From Firmicutes bacterium UBA3936 (lineage in GTDB: Bacteria; Bacillota; Dethiobacteria; Dethiobacterales; Dethiobacteraceae), in assembly GCA_002385745.1 (NCBI GenBank), contig DGEC01000051.1, positions 1 to 11,854 on the forward strand: a DNA stretch of 11,854 bases, in the 5' to 3' direction. Shown here piece by piece: positions 1-5,699 of this stretch; the first letter of the stretch is position 1; every line of letters starts with the position of its first letter. The position numbers were made by a program, and so were the translations under genes. Under the pieces are notes generated by a model. It was not told the DNA's origin and did no database searches. It worked only from the letters and a program-made list of their open reading frames with translations.

Positions 1-124
1 GGTTATCCAGCTCTTTTTTCAGTTGAGCTTCAAAATTTAGAAAGTCAATGCCATCTCCTAAAACCTTTAAAATCTTCTCAGTTACCGAAAGGACTTTTGC
101 TTCTACTAAGCGAACTACACCCAT
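1..124 (-). CDS. Transposase N-terminal fragment, ISLre2/UPF0236-like (partial)
   Basis: The first 41 codons of a gene that continues past base 1. The fragment starts MGVVRLVEAK and contains a GDGIDFLNFEAQLKKELDN segment. An amphipathic N-terminus with an aromatic-acidic 'DF..FE..L...L' pattern is typical of ISLre2-family (formerly UPF0236) transposases, which are DDE-type enzymes that move their own element. The catalytic region lies outside the window. The ATG at 124-122 is preceded on the minus strand by two purine-rich sites, GAGG at 134-131 and AGGAGG at 142-137; the nearer one lies inside an inverted-repeat arm. The family assignment is from pattern recall, not a search, and another transposase family remains possible. 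Confidence 0.55.
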   Translation of the reverse strand, partial: MGVVRLVEAKVLSVTEKILKVLGDGIDFLNFEAQLKKELDN

Positions 125-175
125 GAGGAACCTCTGCCTCCTTTTGGGGGTATTCATCTCGATGTGAGGTTCCTC
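125..175. repeat. Perfect 10-bp inverted repeat next to the transposase start codon
   Basis: The arms GAGGAACCTC (125-134) and GAGGTTCCTC (166-175) are exact reverse complements around a 31-base loop. On the minus-strand transcript the second arm abuts the transposase ATG and includes its nearer ribosome-binding candidate GAGG, while a second candidate, AGGAGG, falls in the loop. This suggests an mRNA hairpin that could limit transposase translation, which is an inference. Each arm is itself nearly palindromic. Confidence 0.6.
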
Positions 176-217
176 TTCGCTTTCTTAAAAGATTATCCTT
201 CCAAAAACCTAAAGTAA

Positions 218-261
218 TTTTACACTAACCGACACTGTATTTTTTGCCGGTTAATGTAAAA
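218..261. repeat. 14-bp imperfect inverted repeat at the likely IS boundary
   Basis: The arms TTTTACACTAACCG (218-231) and CGGTTAATGTAAAA (248-261) pair at 13 of 14 positions around a 16-base loop. The outer arm may be the terminal inverted repeat of the element and the inner arm a subterminal copy, or the pair may be a hairpin. The opposite end of the element would be needed to decide. Confidence 0.55.
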
Positions 262-303
262 ATGTGAACAATAGAGAGCTCCTTCAACTATTGATTAATA
301 AAG

Positions 304-1254
304 ATGGGAAGCAAAAATATGGAAAGGTTGCTTTTATGGAATGCCGTTGGTTTACGCTCACAGCGGCAGGCAAAGAATACCCTTATCTTCAGAAAACACA
401 AGCCATGGGTGACGATTGTTGCGGCACTATTATGCCTGTTATTTCTTATCTCCTGTGCAGGAAGCTCAAAGAATGAAGAAACTGGCAGCAAGAATGGCAA
501 TGAATTGAAAAACGATGAAGTGCCAAAGCTTATTTATGAACTCTTTATGACGGGCGGCGGCATGATTTTACAAATAATTGTAGACGGTGCTGCCTCACAG
601 GAGTACGTGCTTACCGAGCACTGGTATGCTGATCGCTTTCAGGTCCTTCTTAACGGTTTTCATTGGGAAAAGTCTAAAACTGCAGATATTGGCCACTACA
701 GCACTGCCTTATCTATCTACTCGAATGACAGGAACAGTAAATTTACTTTTTTCGCTGGAAGTGATCTTGTACTTTATGCTTCAGCCGGCGTAGAAACTTG
801 GTATACAGCAACAGACAAATATGGCGCAGACAATATTTCTAATGTTATGAGATCCGAATTTAACAGCATAGAAAGCGCTTTTTGGAATACACCGCCTTTC
901 TATGCCGCGGGGACAGATTTTGAAAACATAGCTTACCAGTTCATGGAAAACTACGCATTCCAGCAGAAAAACCTGTCTGCAGGCAATGAGGCAAAGATTA
1001 CTGATCTTGATGTACTGGAGCTGGAGGTCTTTCTTACAGAGGAAGGAAACAATGATAAGTTTGGCTTCAGGTGCAGTTTTGCAGTTAAACCCGTGCAGTA
1101 TGACAGCCCTCACTGGTGGATGTTTGATCACACTGCTGGCACAGGTGCATATGAAGGCTGGGTCATATTAGCTTACGAATTTCGACTTGACCGGGACAGC
1201 AATGATTATTGGCACTGTACCAGTATGGAAACCGGAGGTTTAACGCTTGACTAA
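304..1254 (+). CDS. Membrane-anchored protein, possible truncated M56/BlaR1-like C-terminal part
   Basis: 316 residues. A basic stretch (residues 22-34) is followed by a hydrophobic segment (about 35-51) and a long polar domain with no further membrane spans. The segment ends L-I-S-C at residues 48-51, which fits a lipobox, but 34 residues before it is long for a signal peptide. A basic 'AKNTLIFRKHKPW' sequence followed by a single span matches the juncture after the peptidase domain in clostridial M56/BlaR1-type proteins, and the GTGAYEGW and METGGL patterns near the C-terminus recall the extracytoplasmic part of such proteins. The HExxH peptidase half is absent. The gene begins about 40 bases from an IS end, so I infer it may be a decapitated remnant. 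No strong ribosome binding site precedes the ATG at 304; the ATG at 319, preceded by GGGAAG, is an alternative. The function is not established. Confidence 0.6.
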   Translation: MGSKNMERLLLWNAVGLRSQRQAKNTLIFRKHKPWVTIVAALLCLLFLISCAGSSKNEETGSKNGNELKNDEVPKLIYELFMTGGGMILQIIVDGAASQEYVLTEHWYADRFQVLLNGFHWEKSKTADIGHYSTALSIYSNDRNSKFTFFAGSDLVLYASAGVETWYTATDKYGADNISNVMRSEFNSIESAFWNTPPFYAAGTDFENIAYQFMENYAFQQKNLSAGNEAKITDLDVLELEVFLTEEGNNDKFGFRCSFAVKPVQYDSPHWWMFDHTAGTGAYEGWVILAYEFRLDRDSNDYWHCTSMETGGLTLD

Positions 1255-1310
1255 TAAAAGCGGCACCGGTTTCTTATGGACACCGGAAGCGATGACAAGG
1301 AGAAACCGTA

Positions 1311-1355
1311 AAGAAAAAAATTAAAGCGCCCGTTGAAAACTGGGGCGCTTTAATT
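1311..1355 (-). terminator. Intrinsic terminator of the tRNA-Ser transcript
   Basis: A perfect 13-bp stem (1319-1331 with 1343-1355, core TTAAAGCGCCC) has an 11-base loop. Read on the minus strand it is followed by a T-rich tract, TTTTTTTCTT (1320-1311). It lies just downstream of the minus-strand serine tRNAs and may also slow plus-strand transcription. Confidence 0.8.
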
Positions 1356-1377
1356 GCTTTCCGGATATATATTCTAA

Positions 1378-1406
1378 ATTTCAGGGAAAAACCTGAAATG
1401 TTTTTT
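1378..1406 (+). terminator. Intrinsic terminator facing the 304-1254 gene
   Basis: The stem ATTTCAGG (1378-1385) with CCTGAAAT (1392-1399) has a 6-base loop and is followed by G and six T on the plus strand. It can stop rightward transcripts from the 304-1254 gene before they run antisense into the tRNAs. On the minus strand the following bases are only weakly T-rich. Confidence 0.7.
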
Positions 1407-1408
1407 CA

Positions 1409-1503
1409 TGGCGGAGAGAGAGGGATTCGAACCCTCGAAGCGGGTTTTTTCCCGCTTAATCGCTTAGCAGGCGACCGCCTTCGACCTACTCGGCCATCTC
1501 TCC
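1409..1503 (-). tRNA. tRNA-Ser(GCT)
   Basis: Acceptor stem GGAGAGA (1503-1497) pairs with TCTCTCC (1419-1413), with discriminator G and an encoded CCA (1411-1409). The anticodon loop is CTGCTAA, closed by GTCGC/GCGAT, giving anticodon GCT, which reads AGC/AGU serine codons. The variable arm is long, AAGCGGG...CCCGCTT, as expected for a class II serine tRNA, and the T arm holds GGTTCGAATCC. Length is 95 bases with CCA. Confidence 0.96.
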
Positions 1504-1533
1504 GTAAACAATTGTGCTCCGCCATAAGATTTT

Positions 1534-1620
1534 TGGCGGAGGGGGTGGGATTCGAACCCACGGCTCTTGCGAGTCACTGGTTTTCAAGACCAGCTCCTTA
1601 AACCTCTCGGACACCCCTCC
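1534..1620 (-). tRNA. tRNA-Ser(TGA)
   Basis: Acceptor stem GGAGGGG (1620-1614) pairs with CCCCTCC (1544-1538), with discriminator G and an encoded CCA (1536-1534). The anticodon stem CTGGT/ACCAG encloses the loop CTTGAAA, giving anticodon TGA for UCA and related serine codons. A variable arm built on CTCGCAAGAG marks it as class II. Thirty bases separate it from tRNA-Ser(GCT) downstream, so the two are probably co-transcribed. Confidence 0.96.
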
Positions 1621-1633
1621 GGGCGCATAAATC

Positions 1634-1663
1634 AGTATAACACAGGGGAAAATGCTTTGTCAA
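1634..1663 (-). promoter_or_regulatory. Sigma-A promoter of the tRNA-Ser pair
   Basis: On the minus strand, TTGACA (1663-1658) is followed after 18 bases by TATACT (1639-1634), about 14 bases before the 5' end of tRNA-Ser(TGA). A near-consensus promoter at this position means the tRNAs need not depend on read-through from serS. Confidence 0.8.
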
Positions 1664-1679
1664 CTCAGCCCTTGCGCCA

Positions 1680-2969
1680 CTATTTACCGATATAGCCGCT
1701 TTTAAGCTGCGGCAAATAGGGCCTTAAGGCTTCCGGTATCTTTACAGTGCCGTCAGCCTGCTGATAATTCTCCAGTATGGCAGCCACAGTCCGGCCGACG
1801 GCCAGTCCGGAGCCGTTCAGGGTATGAACAAATTCAGCTTTGCTTTTTTTGTCCCTGCGGAAACGAATGCCTGCCCTGCGGGCCTGAAAATCCAGGAAAT
1901 TGCTGCAGGAAGAAATTTCACGGTAAGCGCCGTAGGCAGGCAGCCAGACTTCCAGGTCATATTTTTTTGCCGCGGCAAAGCCCAAATCCCCGGTACACAT
2001 TAATACCGTCCGGTAAGGAAGTTCCAGGAGCTTTAAGACTTCTTCCGCATCTGCCGTTAATTTTTCTAGTTCATCCATGGAATCTTCCGGCCGGGTGAAT
2101 TTTACCAGTTCCACTTTATTAAACTGGTGCTGGCGAATCAGGCCGCGCGTATCCCGGCCGTGGGCTCCCGCCTCGGCGCGGAAACAGGCGCTGTAGGCAA
2201 CATATTTCAGCGGCAGCTCATCCGCCTCCAGTATCTCTTCCCTGTGCAGGTTGGTAACAGGAACTTCCGCCGTCGGAATCAGATAATAGTCTGTGCCCTC
2301 CACCCGGAAGGCGTCTTCGGCAAATTTAGGCAGCTGCCCGGTACCTGTCATGCTGTCGCTGTGCACCATAAAGGGCGGGAAGATTTCCTGATAACCATGT
2401 TCAATTGTGTGCAGGTCCAGCATAAAATTAATTAAAGCGCGCTCCAGCTGCGCCCCGGCGCCTTTGTAAAAGACGAAGCGGGCACCTGTTACTTTGCCGG
2501 CTCTTTCAAAATCAAGAATATCCAGATCAGCCGCAATATCCCAGTGCGGCTTGGGGGTAAAAGCAAACTCTTTTTTTTCGCCTACATACCTGACAGGAAC
2601 ATTTTCCTCTTCGCTGCTGCCAATGGGAACTGAGGAATCTGGGATATTGGGCAGATTAAGCAAAATTTCCTGCAACCGGTTTTCCGTTTCCCGGATTTGC
2701 TGGTCAAGTTCTTTAATCCGCTGGGAAACCCGGCGCATCTCCGCAATTACAACGGAAGCATCTTTTCCGTCCTTTTTCATGCGGGCAATTTCCTCTGAGA
2801 CAAGATTGCGGCGGTGTTTCAGTTCTTCCGCTTCATGCAAAAGGCTGCGGCGTTTTTCATCCACAAGAGAAAACTGCTGCAAATAAGGAAGCGAAGAATC
2901 TTCCCCCTTGTCGCGAATGGCTTTGCGCACAATTTCAGGGTTCTCCCTGACAAATTTTAAATCCAGCAT
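1680..2969 (-). CDS. serS: Seryl-tRNA synthetase
   Basis: Class II cytoplasmic enzyme that activates serine with ATP and charges tRNA-Ser. At 429 residues it is normal length. Residues 1-10 are the conserved MLDLKFVREN opening. Residues about 35-105 are charged and heptad-like, forming the coiled-coil arm that grips the long variable arm of tRNA-Ser. Motif 1 lies around 190-215, the TAE serine-binding loop at 233-235, motif 2 at 263-283 (FRAEAGAHGRDTRG) and motif 3 near 388-400 with the active-site arginine in GLAVGRT. The open frame reaches 3008, but the ATG at 2969 has AAGGAGG eight bases upstream (2983-2977) and gives the canonical N-terminus. Expression should be controlled by the T-box leader just upstream. 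The gene ends 17 bases before the promoter of the serine tRNAs. Confidence 0.97.
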   Translation of the reverse strand: MLDLKFVRENPEIVRKAIRDKGEDSSLPYLQQFSLVDEKRRSLLHEAEELKHRRNLVSEEIARMKKDGKDASVVIAEMRRVSQRIKELDQQIRETENRLQEILLNLPNIPDSSVPIGSSEEENVPVRYVGEKKEFAFTPKPHWDIAADLDILDFERAGKVTGARFVFYKGAGAQLERALINFMLDLHTIEHGYQEIFPPFMVHSDSMTGTGQLPKFAEDAFRVEGTDYYLIPTAEVPVTNLHREEILEADELPLKYVAYSACFRAEAGAHGRDTRGLIRQHQFNKVELVKFTRPEDSMDELEKLTADAEEVLKLLELPYRTVLMCTGDLGFAAAKKYDLEVWLPAYGAYREISSCSNFLDFQARRAGIRFRRDKKSKAEFVHTLNGSGLAVGRTVAAILENYQQADGTVKIPEALRPYLPQLKSGYIGK

Positions 2970-3000
2970 AAATATTCCTCCTTGCAAATCCCGGAAATCC

Positions 3001-3031
3001 AAAAACAAAAACCCGCCCCTACAGGGACGAG
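3001..3031 (-). terminator. Regulated terminator of the serS T-box
   Basis: On the minus strand CTCGTCCC (3031-3024) pairs with GGGGCGGG (3019-3012) through eight pairs including two G-U, with loop TGTA, followed by TTTTTG and TTTTT. Its 5' side overlaps the bases that pair with the T-box sequence in the antiterminator, the expected switch arrangement. Confidence 0.85.
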
Positions 3032-3230
3032 TTTTCCTCGCGGTGCCACCCTGGTTGGTTAAAGCAGTTTTTAACCCCCTCAGAGCTGCTTAACGCGCAG
3101 AACGGGACGGTTTCATTTCTTCCCCCTCCACCTCCGGGCCGGAATTCACCCGCCGCCCTGCCGGCTCGCAGCGCCGCCGGCTCTCTGCAAGGACGGTTCT
3201 CGGGCTACTTTTGCCCTTCATTGGTTTTTG
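3001..3230 (-). ncRNA. T-box riboswitch leader of serS
   Basis: The leader of the serS transcript carries the hallmark T-box sequence AGGGTGGCACCGCG (minus strand, 3052-3039) followed by a terminator. Upstream are Stem I landmarks: an AGAGAG bulge (3186-3181), an apical GCTGCGAG element near 3165-3175, and GTGAATTCCGG (about 3149-3139), in which TCC at 3143-3141 is the likely serine specifier codon. T-box leaders bind cognate tRNA; uncharged tRNA stabilises the antiterminator so that the synthetase gene is read. The specifier placement is inferred without a folded model. Confidence 0.92.
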
Positions 3231-3250
3231 CATAACTATAATGTAGCATT

Positions 3251-3279
3251 AGTATACCCTTCCTGCAATAAAAATGCAA
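3251..3279 (-). promoter_or_regulatory. serS promoter
   Basis: TTGCAT (minus strand, 3279-3274) and TATACT (3256-3251) are separated by exactly 17 bases. Transcription would begin near 3244, leaving a leader of about 275 bases that contains the whole T-box. Confidence 0.75.
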
Positions 3280-3299
3280 GAATAAACCGCTCTTTGTGG

Positions 3300-3305
3300 T
3301 ATAAT
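3300..3305 (+). promoter_or_regulatory. Probable -10 box of the GDT1-family gene
   Basis: A perfect TATAAT lies 34 bases before the TTG start at 3340 on the plus strand. The corresponding -35 position holds no good TTGACA match, so this may be a weak or activated promoter. It is back to back with the serS promoter. Confidence 0.5.
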
Positions 3306-3339
3306 TATAGAGAAAAAAAAAACGAACGGGTGTGGTACT

Positions 3340-3903
3340 TTGACGACTTTTCTGACGGCCTTTGCAGCTACATTGCTGGCAGAAATGGGAGACAAAACGC
3401 AGCTTGTCACACTGACACTGTCAACAAGGCACCCGCCGCTGCAAGTACTGGCCGGGGCACTTGGCGCTTTGGCCGCCATTACCGGGCTGGCAGTTGTACT
3501 GGGCGATTATTTGGCTGTTTTCTTGCCGGCCCAACTTGCCCTGCTGGCCGGTGGGATTTTTTTTCTGGTAATCGGCATTTTTATGCTGTTAAAAAAAGAG
3601 GAAAAAGAAGACAGCAAACCGGCCGACAGCAACAGTGCCATTGCCCTGCAGACTTTTATTATGGTTTTTCTCGCTGAATTGGGCGACAAAACCCAGTTGA
3701 CGGCCATTGCCCTGACGGCTGCCACCGGCAAGCCGGCTGCAGTTTTCCTTGGGGCCATGGGCGGGCAGCTTGTCAACCACAGCCTGGCTGCCTTTCTTGG
3801 TTCGCGTTGCCTGGCACGCCTGCCGGCGAAATTCATCCGGCTGGCCGGCGCCCTGCTGTTTTTGCTTTTCTGTGTTCTCTTCCTCATAGAAGCATTAATT
3901 TAA
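3340..3903 (+). CDS. GDT1/TMEM165 (UPF0016) family cation transporter
   Basis: 187 residues, the usual bacterial size. Two homologous halves each open with the family signature: AEMGDKTQL at residues 14-22 and AELGDKTQL at 112-120, whose acidic residues line the ion path. Each half has three hydrophobic segments, for six predicted membrane spans, separated by a charged loop (85-98, KKEEKED). Known family members move Mn2+ or Ca2+ out of the cytoplasm, often in exchange for protons; the ion is not determinable here. The start is TTG at 3340. No in-frame ATG or GTG gives a better N-terminus, and the first conserved span begins at once. Only a poor purine-rich site precedes it, so translation may be weak. 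The spacer of about 35 bases after the -10 box is too short for a yybP-ykoY manganese riboswitch. Confidence 0.9.
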   Translation: MTTFLTAFAATLLAEMGDKTQLVTLTLSTRHPPLQVLAGALGALAAITGLAVVLGDYLAVFLPAQLALLAGGIFFLVIGIFMLLKKEEKEDSKPADSNSAIALQTFIMVFLAELGDKTQLTAIALTAATGKPAAVFLGAMGGQLVNHSLAAFLGSRCLARLPAKFIRLAGALLFLLFCVLFLIEALI

Positions 3904-3905
3904 GT

Positions 3906-3935
3906 AAAAAACGGCTCTCTTTTGAGCCGTTTTTT
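3906..3935. terminator. Bidirectional terminator between the GDT1-family gene and argS
   Basis: ACGGCTC (3911-3917) pairs with GAGCCGT (3924-3930) around a 6-base loop, flanked by an A run on the left and a T run on the right, so it works for both converging genes. The argS stop codon (3938-3936) lies inside the flanking T/A tract, so the argS message ends immediately after its stop. Confidence 0.88.
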
Positions 3936-5630
3936 TTACATTTCTTCGGGAGCCTCAATTCCCAAAAGCAGCAAACCGTTGACCAAAACCTGTCTTACCG
4001 CGGCAATCAAAGCCAGCCGCGCCTTTCTTATTCCTTCTTCCGGCGCCTGCAAAACCGGACAGCGATGATAAAATTTGTTGAACTCAGCCGCCAAATCCAG
4101 CAAGTAGCGGGCTACAACGGAAGGTTTGTAGGTTTCGGCAGCACGGGCAACTGTCTCGGGGAAACGCGCCAAAAGACTGATCACAGCCTGCTCTTCATCA
4201 GCGGTCAGCAAAGAAGCATCATAGCCGTTCCAGTCCTCTGCCTTGCGCAGTATACTGCAAATCCGGGCGTGGGAGTACTGGATATAGGGGGCCGTTTCTC
4301 CGGAAAAATCGAGGACTTTTTCCCACTCAAAATCGATATCCTTAATTCTGTCATTGCTCAAGTCCCCGAACATCACAGCGCCGACCCCAACCTGGCGGGC
4401 CACCGTCTCTTTATCCTTCAGATCCGGGTTTTTTTCCCTGATTGTCTGCTCTGCCAGTTCTATTGCCCGCTGCAGAACATCTTCCAGGAAAACCAGTGTA
4501 CCCCGGCGCGTTGACATTTTGCTCTCTTTAAAACGGATCAGGCCAAAGGGAACATGAACACATTGACTGGCCCAAGGGAAACCCATTTTTTCCAGGACGG
4601 CAAACAGCTGCTTAAAGTGCAGGGCCTGATCGGCGCCGACAACATACAGCATTTTGCTGAATTTATATTTTTCATAGCGGTAGATGGCTGCACATAAGTC
4701 TCTCGTCGCATAGAGTGTTGCCCCGTCTTGCTTGCGCAAAAGACAGGGCGGCATTCCTTCGTCCTCCAGGTCTACCACCAGCGCACCTTCCGATTCCTTG
4801 GCCAGCCCGGCATCCTCAACCTGCCTTATCGTCCCGGCAAGCATGTCATTATAGTAACTTTCCCCCTGATAGGAATCGAACTCCACTCCGAGAATGCTGT
4901 AAATCCGCTTAAACTCGGCAAGACTCAACTCACGGAATTTTTGCCAAAGCAGGCGGGCTTCCCCGTCTCCGTCCTCCAGTTTTTTAAACCAGGCGCGGGC
5001 AGCTTCTTCCAAATCGGGCTTATCCTCCGCTTCCCGGTGGAAACGGACATACAAGTCATACAAGTGTTTGACGGGTTCCTCCGCCAATTTTTTTTCATCG
5101 CCCCACATCCGGTAAGCGACTATCAGTTTGCCGAATTGCGTTCCCCAGTCACCCAGATGATTGATGCCAACACAGCGGTAGCCCATGGCCTCATAGATAC
5201 GATAAAGAGAATTGCCGATGACCGTTGAACGCAGGTGCCCCACACCAAAAGGCTTGGCAATATTGGGAGCGGAAAAATCAATAACAACCGTTTCGCCCCG
5301 GCCTTCATCCTGGCAGCCGAAGCGGCTTTTTTCTTTGAGGACTGCTTCTACTGTCCAAAGGGCCAGTTTCTGCCGGTTGCAGAAAAAATTGATGTAAGGG
5401 CCCTTTGCCTCTATGCGCGCAAAATAATCACCGCCGTCCAGGGCGCCTGCCAGCTCTGATGCTATGGCTGCCGGCGGTTTGCGCAATATTTTTGCCAGTT
5501 TAAAACAGGGAAAGGCCAAATCGCCCATTTGCGGCTCGGGTGGAGTCTCCAGTTCTGCAGCAATTTGTTCTTTTTTCAGCGGCAGCTTCTCTGCCAGCAT
5601 GCGAGCAATTTCGTCACGGTATCTCTGCAT
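3936..5630 (-). CDS. argS: Arginyl-tRNA synthetase
   Basis: Class I cytoplasmic enzyme that charges tRNA-Arg. 564 residues, full length. Residues 1-85 form the ArgRS-specific N-terminal domain that contacts the tRNA D loop (MGDLAFPCFKLAK). The HIGH-type signature is FGVGHLRS at 128-135; the first histidine is replaced, as in the Bacillus-type enzymes that share the preceding PNIAKP. NHLGDWGTQFGKL follows at 157-169 and KMSTRRG (371-377) is the KMSKS equivalent. The helical anticodon-binding DALR domain fills about 445-564. The ATG at 5630 gives the expected N-terminus and has AAGG about 10 bases upstream. No T-box lies in the short leader, unlike serS. Confidence 0.97.
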   Translation of the reverse strand: MQRYRDEIARMLAEKLPLKKEQIAAELETPPEPQMGDLAFPCFKLAKILRKPPAAIASELAGALDGGDYFARIEAKGPYINFFCNRQKLALWTVEAVLKEKSRFGCQDEGRGETVVIDFSAPNIAKPFGVGHLRSTVIGNSLYRIYEAMGYRCVGINHLGDWGTQFGKLIVAYRMWGDEKKLAEEPVKHLYDLYVRFHREAEDKPDLEEAARAWFKKLEDGDGEARLLWQKFRELSLAEFKRIYSILGVEFDSYQGESYYNDMLAGTIRQVEDAGLAKESEGALVVDLEDEGMPPCLLRKQDGATLYATRDLCAAIYRYEKYKFSKMLYVVGADQALHFKQLFAVLEKMGFPWASQCVHVPFGLIRFKESKMSTRRGTLVFLEDVLQRAIELAEQTIREKNPDLKDKETVARQVGVGAVMFGDLSNDRIKDIDFEWEKVLDFSGETAPYIQYSHARICSILRKAEDWNGYDASLLTADEEQAVISLLARFPETVARAAETYKPSVVARYLLDLAAEFNKFYHRCPVLQAPEEGIRKARLALIAAVRQVLVNGLLLLGIEAPEEM

Positions 5631-5664
5631 AAAAAAAGCCCTTCTTTTTCTTCATTTTGGCATT

Positions 5665-5694
5665 ATTATAACCCAAAAAACAGCCGTTCTGCAA
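5665..5694 (-). promoter_or_regulatory. argS promoter
   Basis: TTGCAG (minus strand, 5694-5689) and a perfect TATAAT (5670-5665) are 18 bases apart. Transcription would begin near 5657, giving an untranslated leader of about 27 bases. The -35 box lies only six bases downstream of the stop codon of the preceding lipoprotein gene. Confidence 0.75.
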
Positions 5695-5699
5695 TATGC

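Larger units (their letters stand above)
1..262 (-). mobile_element. 5' end of an insertion sequence, probably ISLre2 family, cut by the contig edge
   Basis: This stretch contains the N-terminus of a transposase read leftwards off the contig, a non-coding leader of about 90 bases, and two inverted repeats (125-175 and 218-261). The family call rests on the transposase N-terminus. The outer boundary near 262 is inferred from the outer arm of the second repeat and from where the next reading frame begins; no target-site duplication can be checked because the other end of the element is missing. Confidence 0.5.

Noticed and set aside
2970..3008. 13-residue N-terminal extension of SerS
   Set aside because: It runs into the T-box terminator and the serS ribosome binding site; the ATG at 2969 gives the canonical start.
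3306..3339. Possible yybP-ykoY manganese riboswitch before the transporter
   Set aside because: The leader is only about 35 bases and shows none of the conserved elements.
3228..3677. Long plus-strand frame of 149 codons overlapping the GDT1-family gene
   Set aside because: It is a shadow of the transporter frame; the GDKTQL signatures and membrane spans occur only in the 3340-3903 frame.
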